From a bacterium (GTDB taxonomy: Bacteria; SZUA-182; DTGQ01): DNA of 30,518 nt. How positions within the stretch are numbered: position 1 is the first letter of the stretch; every line of letters begins with the position of its first letter. The notes beneath the pieces are model-generated. The model was not told where the DNA came from. It worked only from the letters and a program-made list of their open reading frames with translations, and searched no databases. Made by a program: the position numbers and the translations under genes. The stretch spans positions 1 through 30,518 of the forward strand of contig JBFLZW010000045.1 in NCBI GenBank assembly GCA_040755755.1, given 5' to 3'. Shown here piece by piece: positions 1-7,884 of the stretch.

Positions 1-27
1 TTGATATGTTCTTATACTGTCACTCAT
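1..27 (-). CDS. Start of an unidentified gene, truncated by the window edge
   Basis: A minus-strand ATG at 27-25 is preceded by AAAGGAG (8 bases upstream), a good ribosome binding site. The reading frame gives MSDSIRTYQ and then leaves the window, so the product cannot be named. The first codons are part of an inverted repeat (16-30 with 68-82) that would pair in the mRNA. Position next to a repeat cassette and a start-occluding hairpin would fit a transposase-type gene, but that is only inference. Confidence 0.45.
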
Positions 28-82
28 GATGTACTCCTTTTTAATTTATTTCAATCAGTTAGGGTATATCATGAGTGACTGT
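16..82 (-). promoter_or_regulatory. Inverted repeat that can occlude the start codon of the edge gene
   Basis: Bases 16-30 and 68-82 are inverted copies of a 15-mer with one mismatch (ATCATGAGTGAC core). In a minus-strand transcript the 3' arm holds the start codon and the next three codons, and the ribosome binding site lies in the loop next to it. A TTGACA on the minus strand at 96-91, with an imperfect TGATAT 19 bases further on (71-66), could be the promoter, in which case the hairpin would be at the 5' end of the message. Confidence 0.4.
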
Positions 83-128
83 TAATGCTTTGTCAACCAA
101 GCTTTAAAAATGTGTCCGGTAGTGAGAT

Positions 129-784
129 CAATAACCCGCTATAACACTGTATGGAATAAATAATAGGCTATTATGTAAAAAGGCAAACATTAGTATTATC
201 TCCGATAAGATTCGTATAAGTCTATATTCGTGCCCCCAAACCTTTGTAGTCACCTCTCCTGTAATCAACCGCGAATGCACACGAATAGACGCTAATAAAT
301 TCTCTTGATTTGCATTCATTTGCCTCCATTATCGAGTCCTCTTTGTATTGACATAGCGCTTCCATTCGAGTTGAGGCGCACCAAAATTGACGATCAACCC
401 AAGCGGAAGATTCGTTGCCTTCAAGTAGTTGAGGATTTGCGCCTCTTCTATCCCCGTGATTGCTTTGATGGCTTTGATCTCGATCACAATCAGGTCATAG
501 CACAAGAAGTCCGCGATGTACTCCTTGTTCAATACCCTGCCTTTGTAGGAAATCTCTATTCGTTTCTGCGGCACGTCGCTCATCAAATTCAATCTCCAAG
601 GCTTCCTGATAGACCGCCTCCAGAAAACCGCACCCCAGTTGATTGCACACTTCCATCGCCGCTCCCACAATTTGATAAACCTCATCCTTCAAAATCAGTT
701 CGCGTTCATTCGCGTTCATTCGCGGTTTTTACCTCCTGTATTCACCCCAACAATCGTCTTATACAGTGTTATAGCGGATTATTG
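129..784. mobile_element. Small cassette with terminal inverted repeats carrying a GxxExxY gene
   Basis: Bases 129-152 and 761-784 are inverted copies of a 24-mer with a single mismatch (core CGCTATAACACTGTAT). A second, weaker pair of inverted sequences lies inside: the CGCGAATG-type repeats near 264-295 and 701-732. Between them is a single broken gene of the GxxExxY family. No clear target-site duplication is visible. The structure resembles a non-autonomous mobile cassette or a repeat that has captured a gene; mobility is inferred. Confidence 0.55.
329..719 (-). pseudogene. GxxExxY family protein, frameshifted
   Basis: The 5' part (719 to about 585) encodes MNANERELILKDEVYQ, then a helix and the family signature GFLEAVYQEAL. 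The 3' part continues in another frame (about 580 to 329) with VPQKRIEISYKGRVL, YIADFL and VIEIKAI. Joined, they make a protein of about 125-130 residues, the usual family length, so one base has been gained or lost near 572-585. GxxExxY proteins are a widespread small family of unknown role; the D...EIK pattern recalls PD-(D/E)XK-like folds. The start is set by two tandem copies of the decamer CGCGTTCATT (701-720, plus strand), which belong to the surrounding repeat. A sequencing error could also explain the shift. Confidence 0.75.
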
Positions 785-932
785 TAATTTATTGCTATGA
801 CCTTGATGCAGGCACAGGGGATATAGCTGCTCTTATTTCTTCAACAATAGAGGTTTTAATCATTGCCTGTGGGAGATTCACATAAAAAAATGAAAATTCC
901 GATGCGATAAGGTTAAAGACAAGGTCGCATCC

Positions 933-1337
933 TTATTTACTCCAATCCATTATTTCTAATCCCTCAACTCGTTTGAAATGATCTTCATTATGAGTCACCA
1001 GGATAAGATTATTGGACAGCGCTACTCCAGCGATAAGGATATCAATATCGTCAATCAGCTTTCCTGATTTCCGCAGGCTGGCATACAAATCTGCTGAAAT
1101 CATGATGGAATCTTCTGTCAAGGGTAATATAGCATTCTGTTGAGCAAATTCCCTAAAAAGATCCAATTTCCTCAGAGCATCTTTATGTTTTAAACCGCTG
1201 AGGATTTCATAATAGGTGACAATACTGAAGCTTACTTTCTCGTACTGTTTAAGATACTCTCCAAAGTGGAACACCACCTGATGGTTATTTCTAAAGAACA
1301 TGGACAGGATGTCAGTATCAATCAATACCGGCTTCAT
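933..1337 (-). CDS. PIN-domain toxin, VapC-like ribonuclease
   Basis: This encodes a protein of about 134 residues beginning MKPVLIDTDILSMFF. PIN-domain acidic residues are visible: Asp in LIDTDIL near the start, Glu in YEILSGL near residue 42, and Asp in DDIDILIAG near residue 98. VapC toxins are Mg-dependent RNases that cut tRNA or rRNA and are neutralised by a partner antitoxin. I chose the ATG at 1337 over an upstream in-frame start because it has AGGAAGG just before it and matches the family N-terminus. It overlaps the 3' end of the upstream antitoxin gene by 20 bases, the standard toxin-antitoxin layout. Confidence 0.88.
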   Translation of the reverse strand: MKPVLIDTDILSMFFRNNHQVVFHFGEYLKQYEKVSFSIVTYYEILSGLKHKDALRKLDLFREFAQQNAILPLTEDSIMISADLYASLRKSGKLIDDIDILIAGVALSNNLILVTHNEDHFKRVEGLEIMDWSK

Positions 1338-1581
1338 TATTTCGCCTTCCTGAGAAAGCATGCTTTCTCCGCTGTCCGATCTCTTCTAAGAATTCGGTGA
1401 ATTCTTCATCAGGCATATCTTGCCAACACCCGGCAAATTTCATTATCGGGTTCGCGCCTTCTTTCGATTGTTGTAAGCCTATCCTGAAATAGTGAACAAG
1501 ATCGTATATCTCTGATAACTTGTGCTCAGGGATGAGGTCAATTTCCTCTATAACTTTATCACGAAGCCCGGACTCTTTCAT
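1318..1581 (-). CDS. Antitoxin partner of the PIN toxin, DUF2281/VapB-like
   Basis: This is a small acidic protein of 87 residues (MKESGLRDKVIEEIDLIPE, then a helical stretch and KFAGCWQDMPDEEFTEFLEE). The layout and the FAG-W-D-MPDEEF segment resemble antitoxins of the DUF2281 type, in which an N-terminal helical part precedes a toxin-wrapping tail. The ATG at 1581 is preferred over a TTG six codons upstream because AAGGAG lies 8 bases before it. It is immediately upstream of, and overlaps, the VapC-like gene, which supports the call more strongly than the sequence alone. Confidence 0.75.
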   Translation of the reverse strand: MKESGLRDKVIEEIDLIPEHKLSEIYDLVHYFRIGLQQSKEGANPIMKFAGCWQDMPDEEFTEFLEEIGQRRKHAFSGRRNNEAGID

Positions 1582-1638
1582 TGTAAAATTCTCCTTCAAT
1601 CATCATTATTGCCTTATAATCGGAATGTTGTCAAGGGC

Positions 1639-3657
1639 TTAAATAATACGCTGTATCGAGCGGCAGGAACCTGCCGCAATCCGGAGCCTGTACACAGAAT
1701 TCTCTTCTTCATCAGGCTGCGTCCCTCGCCGGGTTTCATCTATCTCCCTGGCCGAGAGGCTCAGGCGATAAAAGAAGGTGGCACCCACCGGACGGTAGGT
1801 GATCAGGCCGATCAGAGCTGCGGCTGCCTTGTCAACTTCCACCCGCAGTGACTGTCTCCTGTCTCCAAGCTCTACTGCACCTGCGGTAAGGCCAAGCCCC
1901 TGGCTGGCTGAAACCAGAAATGATACTGACTTTCCGTGGTCAAACCCTCTCCCCCCGGTCAGGTTGAATTGCTCCCACTCACAGCCGCCGTTGTGAGTGC
2001 GGTAGAAGAGTGTAGAGCGTTCAAAGGCTGCCGGATTCAGCGTAACGTGCCCCAGCCGCAGGGAGCCAGGGGGTGTGGCCTTCCAATCGAGCCGATACTC
2101 AAGGTCTAGCAGGGGGGCTTCGAGGAAAAGCCGCACCCGCTTAGAGACTGCACCCAGGGGAGTCTGGACCACTCCGGTGATATCGGTCCAAAGGCTGCTG
2201 TTTTCGATCATCGGCTCAACCGGATTAAGATCGGTCACTTTGGGCTGTCCGGGGGCTTCAAGAACCAGGTGGCCGGTATAGAAGTCGGCACCCAGGGTAA
2301 TATCGTCGTAATAGCCATGCGGCAGCGTGCCGATGAGTGGATGATCCGATACGCCCTTGAACCACAGCCCGTCAAAGGCCAGTCCCCGCCGGGTATTCAA
2401 CTTCAGCACAAGTGCATCTGTCTCCACTACCAGGTAGCGCCCGCACTGGTCAACCCTGGTGGGGTGAGAGCAGGGAGAGGATGGGTGGGGGACAGCTCCC
2501 CGGAAAACACAAGCCTTCCGTACGCCTTCTACCGCGCCGACCCTGGCCGCGAATCTTGCCAGCCGCTCCTGACAGGCAGCCCAGCGTTTTTCGGTGATGT
2601 GGGTGCGAAAATCACTGCTCCAGAGAAAGCACAATTCCCGCCAGTCATCGTCACTCGCAGCAGGGTTTGCCCTCAGCGCCTCGTATATGCGCCAGCAGGC
2701 CGTATTGATGCCCAGATCATCCCGTCCCGTGACTGCCCAGCGGGTAAGGTTATACTTGCCCTGCTTCTTGACCGGCACCGGCTGGTCGGGTGACTCAAGG
2801 TGCAGCCGGTTGCCTGCACCGGGCTGCTGATTCAGCTCCAGCACTTTGCCTGGCCGGACAAACTGAAACCTGCCATCGGCCAGAAGGCGCTCGAAGAGGC
2901 GCGAAAGCCGCGCCCATTCACTCTCTTCCCGGACGAGGGGGCTTTCGGTATGATATCGACCAGGCCGAAAGTCAAAAATTTCAACATCATTGCCATAGAG
3001 CGGAAAAGCGCGGGGCTGATCTCCCAGGTGCCTGCCGAGGTAATCGAGGTATTCGTCCAGTTCCATGTCTCCGTGGGCATAGCGCTGGAATTTCTGAAAG
3101 GCGATGGACTTATTCCAGATGAGGGAGATTTCGCAGCCACTTTGCCCGACGGCGATCTGGGGCAGGTAGCGCCACTCGGCGTTCCACTCAGGATGGCAGG
3201 AGGCCGGATTGTCCCACTCCATGATAATAGCCCGGTATCCGGCATCGAGGTAATGGCTGACCAGTCCGGCAGAGTAGGCCTGCTCGTTGACCAGGGCAAC
3301 CTGCGGCCTGTGGCCTAACAGCCGCTCATAGGTTGTGTGTCCAAGGCGCAGGTTGGCTGCATTCACCTCTGGCGGCACCAGGGGGCCGATAACCTGCGCA
3401 TGGCCGCTGCCGATGAATTCGCCGGGACCGTCAACCGTCAGATGCCGTAATTCATCCAGCCAGGCCGGATCCTGAGCAGCCGCTGCCTCAAGGGTATAGC
3501 CTGTGGCCTCGATGCCAAAGGGCAGGTTATACTCACGGGCCAGGCGCAGCAAAGGCCAGTAGCAGCGCTCCAATACCTGCGGATAATCTTCCTCCTCGAT
3601 CGAGGAATAGGCCAGATTGAGATGAAAGGCGGTATACAGAAGAAGGCGCTTAGCCAC
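1639..3657 (-). CDS. Glycoside hydrolase family 57 protein
   Basis: A 672-residue cytoplasmic protein without signal peptide. The first 240 residues form a GH57-type barrel: FHLNLAYSS near residue 11, GIEATGYTLE near 48, GHAQVIGPL near 85, the probable nucleophile Glu125 in ALVNEQAYSAG, and the probable acid Asp224 in LYGNDVEIFDFRPGRY. The rest matches the beta-rich C-terminal part of long GH57 proteins. The family cleaves or transfers alpha-glucans and related glycans; the substrate here is unknown. The start is a GTG with AGGA six bases upstream. A Pro/Ser-rich stretch around residue 385 (AVPHPSSPCSHPT) looks like an insertion coded by a purine-rich repeat. It is last in the glycan gene run, separated from the ATP-grasp gene by a lone antitoxin gene, so operon membership is likely but unproven. 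Confidence 0.85.
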   Translation of the reverse strand: MAKRLLLYTAFHLNLAYSSIEEEDYPQVLERCYWPLLRLAREYNLPFGIEATGYTLEAAAAQDPAWLDELRHLTVDGPGEFIGSGHAQVIGPLVPPEVNAANLRLGHTTYERLLGHRPQVALVNEQAYSAGLVSHYLDAGYRAIIMEWDNPASCHPEWNAEWRYLPQIAVGQSGCEISLIWNKSIAFQKFQRYAHGDMELDEYLDYLGRHLGDQPRAFPLYGNDVEIFDFRPGRYHTESPLVREESEWARLSRLFERLLADGRFQFVRPGKVLELNQQPGAGNRLHLESPDQPVPVKKQGKYNLTRWAVTGRDDLGINTACWRIYEALRANPAASDDDWRELCFLWSSDFRTHITEKRWAACQERLARFAARVGAVEGVRKACVFRGAVPHPSSPCSHPTRVDQCGRYLVVETDALVLKLNTRRGLAFDGLWFKGVSDHPLIGTLPHGYYDDITLGADFYTGHLVLEAPGQPKVTDLNPVEPMIENSSLWTDITGVVQTPLGAVSKRVRLFLEAPLLDLEYRLDWKATPPGSLRLGHVTLNPAAFERSTLFYRTHNGGCEWEQFNLTGGRGFDHGKSVSFLVSASQGLGLTAGAVELGDRRQSLRVEVDKAAAALIGLITYRPVGATFFYRLSLSAREIDETRRGTQPDEEENSVYRLRIAAGSCRSIQRII

Positions 3658-3693
3658 GTGTGATCCTGACCAGAGAGACCGGGGCTGGTTTTC

Positions 3694-3978
3694 CTAAAAC
3701 CTGTCTTCTCTATTTTCGATGACAATTTCCGAAAGCAGCTTGCCGCCGAGAGGGATAGGGGCATGGAGCGGAAACGGGCCGGCTTTGGCCCGACTGATAA
3801 TACCCTGTTCCTCCAGAAGCCGCAATCGCTCTTCCTGCGTATCTTCCTGTTGCGGGATAGGGCTGATAATGGCAACAGGTTTCCCTCTATCAGTAAGCAT
3901 TACCTCTGTGCCCTCTTTGACCATTTTTTTATATCTTGAAAAGTGCGTTCTTGCTTGCCGCAAGCCAACCTTTTTCAT
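3694..3978 (-). CDS. Phd/YefM-type antitoxin without a visible toxin
   Basis: A 94-residue protein beginning MKKVGLRQARTHFSRYKKMV and continuing with TEVMLTDRGKPVAIISPI. This is the typical N-terminal DNA-binding fold of Phd/YefM/VapB-type antitoxins. The C-terminal 45 residues (EERLRLLEEQGIISRAKAG, PIPLGGKLLSEIVIENRED) match the usual toxin-wrapping tail. The ATG at 3978 has AAGGAG about 10 bases upstream. The next gene downstream is GH57, not a toxin, and the gene upstream is the ATP-grasp ligase. It is either an orphan left after toxin loss or acts in trans. Confidence 0.85.
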   Translation of the reverse strand: MKKVGLRQARTHFSRYKKMVKEGTEVMLTDRGKPVAIISPIPQQEDTQEERLRLLEEQGIISRAKAGPFPLHAPIPLGGKLLSEIVIENREDRF

Positions 3979-4039
3979 GTGCTATAAACTCCTTCTCAAT
4001 AGAGCGCCATAGTTATTGTCTTACCAGGAAGCTGAGAAA

Positions 4040-4105
4040 ATGTCAACCTGCCTGCCTCTCTCTTCTCCACACACTGACCACTGACCACTCCCCCCCACTC
4101 CTCCT
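4040..4105. repeat. Low-complexity intergenic repeat (CACTGACCACTGACCAC type)
   Basis: Between the antitoxin gene and the ATP-grasp gene is a pyrimidine-rich block with two direct copies of ACTGACC followed by CACTCCCCCCCACTCCTCCTC. On the minus strand it reads as purine-rich GTGGTCAGTG repeats. It is of the same general kind as the purine-rich insertions found inside the PseC and GH57 genes of this window. Confidence 0.5.
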
Positions 4106-5332
4106 CTACCCCACCGGCACGGTTTCGACCTTGAGGCAATCGATTGCTCCGACCGCCCTCTCGATTGCCTCCTGCCGGGTGTCTGCCGTGGCAATCACCA
4201 CACCTGCCCGCGCGGGGTGGCTGTTGATCGGCCCGATGATATTGCCGACCCTGACCCGAAGCTCGCACAGGGCGATTCCGGGCTGTTGGCTGACTTCCTC
4301 GAGGCCCGAAATACGGACCACCCGTCCGGGATCGGGCAGGAGGTATCGCTGGGCCACACCTCGCTGAAAGCGGGGGATTAATTCCGACGGGTCCGGTTTT
4401 TCTCCGAGGGCCAGGCGGATGGCCTGGCCAACCAGGTCAACGCCGGTGTTCAGGGGAATTTCGTGGGTACAGAAATACCCGCCGCTCAGGCGGGCGGCAA
4501 GCTCTATGACCTTCGGCTTTCCTTCTGATACGACGATGTCTCCCTTGACCACCCCGCTGGTAATGCCAAGGCTCAGAGCGGCCTGCTGCACCAGGTCGCG
4601 GATATCCTGCTGGACCTGGCCGGGCAGGTGACTGGGAAGCTCTCCGCCATTTTCGATGATATGCGGTGCATAGCGCTCCAGATACTCGTAGTTGCGGTCG
4701 GAAAAGCCGGGAGTGTAGGCCACACCATCGAGCATAAGGGACTCGGTGCTGACCTGGGGGCCGGGCACAAACCGCTCAACCATGACCCGTCCGGTCGGGG
4801 AGTGGCTGCGGGAGAGTTGATATGCCCAGTCAAGGTCAATATCCGGCCCCAGCCGGAGCACTCCCCGCGCGCCCCGGCTGTCTACCGGCTTCAGCACCAG
4901 GGGAAGCCCGTGCCCGGCCACGATCCGGCGAAGATGTCCGGCAGACTCCACCGGGCAGAACCAGGGAATTGGCACCCCATCTGCGGCAAATTTTTGCTTC
5001 ATGGCCAGCTTATCCGAAGCCAGATGAGCCGACTCACAACTGATGCCGGGCAATCCCATCCGGGCAGCCACCCTGGCCACCGTAAGCGGAACGTCCGAGG
5101 CGATACACATGACCCCGTCAATGGGCCGGACCGTGCGGTGATAATGCCAGGCAGCGCTTACCGTAGCCTCGACATCATAAGTGCTGGCGATAAGGCGGTC
5201 ATCTGCCACAGCCAGGCCGGGAGCGCGAGGGTCCTGGTCGCTGACCACAACGTGCAGCCCCATCTGTCTTGCCAGTCTGATCCCCGGCACAGCCTCGATG
5301 CCGCCGCTGATTACGAGCAGTGTCCGGTTCAA
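4106..5332 (-). CDS. ATP-grasp carboxylate-amine ligase
   Basis: A 408-residue protein. The N-terminal 100 residues form the Rossmann-like preATP-grasp domain (LLVISGGIEAVPGIRLARQMG, then DGVMCIASDVPLTVARVA). The ATP-grasp core follows: SDKLAMKQKFAADGVPIP near 125, LPLVLKPVDSRGARGV near 160, MVERFVPGPQVSTESL near 205, and the metal-binding VIELAARLSGGYFCTH near 285. The family joins a carboxylate to an amine using ATP. In this locus it might attach an acyl or aminoacyl group to an amino sugar, which is my inference. The start is a TTG at 5332 that overlaps the TGA of the SDR gene (TTTTGA), with GGAGGG upstream, so translation is probably coupled. Confidence 0.85.
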   Translation of the reverse strand: MNRTLLVISGGIEAVPGIRLARQMGLHVVVSDQDPRAPGLAVADDRLIASTYDVEATVSAAWHYHRTVRPIDGVMCIASDVPLTVARVAARMGLPGISCESAHLASDKLAMKQKFAADGVPIPWFCPVESAGHLRRIVAGHGLPLVLKPVDSRGARGVLRLGPDIDLDWAYQLSRSHSPTGRVMVERFVPGPQVSTESLMLDGVAYTPGFSDRNYEYLERYAPHIIENGGELPSHLPGQVQQDIRDLVQQAALSLGITSGVVKGDIVVSEGKPKVIELAARLSGGYFCTHEIPLNTGVDLVGQAIRLALGEKPDPSELIPRFQRGVAQRYLLPDPGRVVRISGLEEVSQQPGIALCELRVRVGNIIGPINSHPARAGVVIATADTRQEAIERAVGAIDCLKVETVPVG

Positions 5333-6093
5333 AAGTAGAGCCCTCCATTGACATTGATGGTCTGGGCGGTGATATAGCTGCTGGCATCCGAAGCCAGAAA
5401 CACCACCACCCTGGCCACCTCTTCGGGTGTGCCAAGCCGTCCGAGCAGGATGCTCTCGGCTGCCCTGCTGACGGACCCGGCCTGCATCCCGGATGCAGCC
5501 ATGGGCGAGGCAATCAGCCCGGCGGCCACGGTGTTGCAGCGGATATTGTCCCTGGCCCCAAAGCGGGCGACGACCTGACCGAGCGAAATGAGACCGGCCT
5601 TGCTGGCTGCATAGTGTGCTGTTCGCGGCCCGCCATACTGCCCGCTGACCGAGCCGATATTGACGATGCTGCCCCCTCCCCTGCGGCGCAAAGCGGGAAG
5701 GGCTTCCTGGGAGCAGATAAAAGGGCCTTTGAGATTGACGGCCAGGATCTCGTCCCAGTCCGCATCCGTGATCCGGTCAAAATCGGCTGGCCGGTTGATG
5801 CCTGCATTGTTAACCAGGATATCGATGCCTCCGAAAATCCGCTCGGTCGCCTGCATCGCAGCCCTGACCGATTCTCTCTCGGTGACTTCCATATGGAGGA
5901 CAAAAGCCCTGCCTCCCAGATCGTCGATTTCATCGGCAACCCGATTGGCTGCATCCTCCTGCGCCTGGTAAGTCAAGGCCACGCTTGCTCCCTCTCCAGC
6001 CAGGGCAAGGCAGATGGCCCGGCCAATCCCCCTGCTCCCTCCGGTTACCAGGGCAACCTTGTTTTCCAGTAATTTTGCCTGCTTGTCGGTCAT
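5329..6093 (-). CDS. Short-chain dehydrogenase/reductase, FabG-like
   Basis: A 254-residue protein of normal SDR length. It has the cofactor motif TGGSRGIG at residues 17-24, NNAG at 95-98, and the catalytic Ser148, Tyr161 and Lys165 in NIGSVSG and HYAASKAG. It ends in the family-typical INVNGGLYF. SDRs of this type reduce or oxidise a keto/hydroxyl group with NAD(P)H. Its position between a split transketolase and an ATP-grasp ligase, with ATGA overlap to the transketolase C-half, suggests that it acts on the ketol product of the transketolase rather than in fatty acid synthesis. That role is inferred. Confidence 0.9.
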   Translation of the reverse strand: MTDKQAKLLENKVALVTGGSRGIGRAICLALAGEGASVALTYQAQEDAANRVADEIDDLGGRAFVLHMEVTERESVRAAMQATERIFGGIDILVNNAGINRPADFDRITDADWDEILAVNLKGPFICSQEALPALRRRGGGSIVNIGSVSGQYGGPRTAHYAASKAGLISLGQVVARFGARDNIRCNTVAAGLIASPMAASGMQAGSVSRAAESILLGRLGTPEEVARVVVFLASDASSYITAQTINVNGGLYF

Positions 6094-7022
6094 TGTTTCC
6101 CCCTCAAAACCTTCCTGACCGCCAGCACGATATCATCCGGCAGAAGGTGGTATTTCCGGGCCAGGTCCTGCGGGTCTCCCGACTCGGCAAAAAGGTCCCG
6201 TATTCCCACCCGCTCCATCCGGACAGGCACGGTTTCGGCCAGGACTTCGGCCACAGCGCCTCCGAGGCCGCCCAGGATCGTGTGGTCTTCGGCGGTCACC
6301 AGGCAGCCGGTCCGCGATGCCGAATCCGCGATGATCTCCCGGTCAAGGGGTTTGATGGTGGACATATTGATCACCCGGCAGGAAATCCCTTCCCGGTGCA
6401 GCCGTTCGGCTGCCTCGATCGCCCGGTGAACCATGACGCCGATGGCAATGATGGTTACATCCCGGCCTTCCCTGATGATCGAGCCCCTGCCCAATTCAAA
6501 ACGAAGTCCCTCGTCGAAAATGGTCGGCACCGGGCTTCTGCCGGTCCGAAGATACACCGGCCCATCCAGGTCGATCACCGCGGGCAGGGCTTTTTTCAAT
6601 TCGACAGGATCAGCCGGTGAGACAATCGTAAAATTGGGAATGCTCCGAAAAACGGCCAGATCCTCGATAGCCTGATGCGTGGGACCATCCGGCCCTACAT
6701 CGAGGCCAAGGTGACTGGCGGCGATCTTGACGTTGAATTTCGGATAGGCAATGGAATTTCTGGCCTGTTCGATCGATCGCAGGGAGGCAAAGACCGCATA
6801 GCAGGTCACGATGGGTATCAAGCCGAGCGTGGACAGCCCGGCGGCAACGGACATCATGTTCTGTTCGGCAATGCCGCACTGGATAAACCGGTCGGGAAAC
6901 TCCTGCCTGAAAAAATGCGTGCCGGTCCCCCCGGCCACATCCGCATCGAGAACGACAAAGTCTGTGCGTATCCTGCCTAATTCGACCAAAGCCCGGCCAA
7001 AGGCTTCTCTCATGGTAATCAA
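6090..7022 (-). CDS. Transketolase, C-terminal (pyrimidine-binding) half
   Basis: A 310-residue protein containing the pyrimidine-binding domain and the C-terminal domain. The catalytic Glu53 is visible in QCGIAEQNMMSVAAGLS. Further motifs are SHLGLDVGPDGPTHQAIEDLA, PVYLRTGRSP, and the C-terminal VTAEDHTILGGLG. With the N half it forms an alpha2beta2-type thiamine-diphosphate enzyme that moves a two-carbon ketol unit between sugars. Start choice is uncertain: TTG at 7022 (GAGG upstream) or ATG at 7013 (MREAFG, the usual family start). The gene begins right after the N-half stop codon and overlaps the SDR gene by ATGA. A separate two-gene transketolase in a sugar locus suggests a dedicated substrate. 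Confidence 0.92.
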   Translation of the reverse strand: MITMREAFGRALVELGRIRTDFVVLDADVAGGTGTHFFRQEFPDRFIQCGIAEQNMMSVAAGLSTLGLIPIVTCYAVFASLRSIEQARNSIAYPKFNVKIAASHLGLDVGPDGPTHQAIEDLAVFRSIPNFTIVSPADPVELKKALPAVIDLDGPVYLRTGRSPVPTIFDEGLRFELGRGSIIREGRDVTIIAIGVMVHRAIEAAERLHREGISCRVINMSTIKPLDREIIADSASRTGCLVTAEDHTILGGLGGAVAEVLAETVPVRMERVGIRDLFAESGDPQDLARKYHLLPDDIVLAVRKVLRGKQ

Positions 7023-7023
7023 T

Positions 7024-7884
7024 TTATCTGGACCTCAATTCACCAGGCCCGCCAATATTCTCGCATCCGCATTCCTGCAGGGCACGGACTCTTTCCTCGC
7101 CCAGGGGAGCCAGGCTGCCATGCCATTTTGGATTATTCTCCATAAAAGAAATCCCTTTCCCCTTGACCGTATTGGCCACGATAACCGACGGCTTCCCCTT
7201 CGTCTTCCGTACCCGGTCGAAAGCATATTCGATCTCTCTGAAATCATGGCCATTAATTCCTATGACATGCCAGCCGAAGGAGGCCAGCTTACTATGCAGG
7301 GGCTCAAGAGCGGTGACATTGCTGTTGAGATCGTCGCTCTGAAATTTGTTATAATCGATGATAGCCACCAGGTTGTCGAGCTGGTAATGGGTGCCAAACA
7401 TGAATCCCTCCCAGACCTGGCCTTCGTTAAGCTCTCCGTCGCCAAGCATAACATAGACCCGGAAATTCAACCCTGCCCGTTTCCCCCCCAGAGCAACGCC
7501 CAGGGCAAAGGAAAAGCCCTGCCCCAGCGAGCCGGAGTTAAACTCGACACCCGGGGTCTTCAGGCGGTCCGGATGACCTTGAAGCATCCCGTCGATGCGG
7601 CGCAATTTTTTAAATTCTTCGGTACTGAAGAATCCCCTCTGGGCCAAAGCCGCATATAAAACCATGCAGGAGTGCCCTTTTGACAGAATGAAGCGGTCCC
7701 GGTTGGCATCCTGATAATTTTCGGGAGAAAAATTGATTTCCTTATGGAACAGATAGGTCACGATATCAGCCGCTGACAGGGCTCCACCCGGATGTCCGGA
7801 TCCTGCATAGCAGTTCATAATGATGATGTATTTCCTCAGTTCGGCTGCCAACCGCTCCAGCCGGTCTTTTTCATCGTTGTCCAT
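7024..7884 (-). CDS. Transketolase, N-terminal (diphosphate-binding) half
   Basis: A 286-residue protein with all the thiamine-diphosphate domain marks: GSGHPGGALSAADI near residue 28, FILSKGHSCMVLYAAL near 66, GSLGQGFSFALGVA near 118, the GDG motif at 148-150, and the paired Asn179 in IIDYNK. It pairs with the gene just downstream to form a complete transketolase. The ATG at 7884 has AAGGAG upstream and lies inside the 3' end of the methyltransferase gene, a 49-base overlap that implies one transcript. Confidence 0.93.
   Translation of the reverse strand: MDNDEKDRLERLAAELRKYIIIMNCYAGSGHPGGALSAADIVTYLFHKEINFSPENYQDANRDRFILSKGHSCMVLYAALAQRGFFSTEEFKKLRRIDGMLQGHPDRLKTPGVEFNSGSLGQGFSFALGVALGGKRAGLNFRVYVMLGDGELNEGQVWEGFMFGTHYQLDNLVAIIDYNKFQSDDLNSNVTALEPLHSKLASFGWHVIGINGHDFREIEYAFDRVRKTKGKPSVIVANTVKGKGISFMENNPKWHGSLAPLGEERVRALQECGCENIGGPGELRSR

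Noticed and set aside
128-319. A 63-codon minus-strand reading frame at the left of the GxxExxY cassette.
   Set aside because: It covers the terminal inverted repeat and the CGCGAATG repeat, has no family resemblance and no good ribosome binding site.
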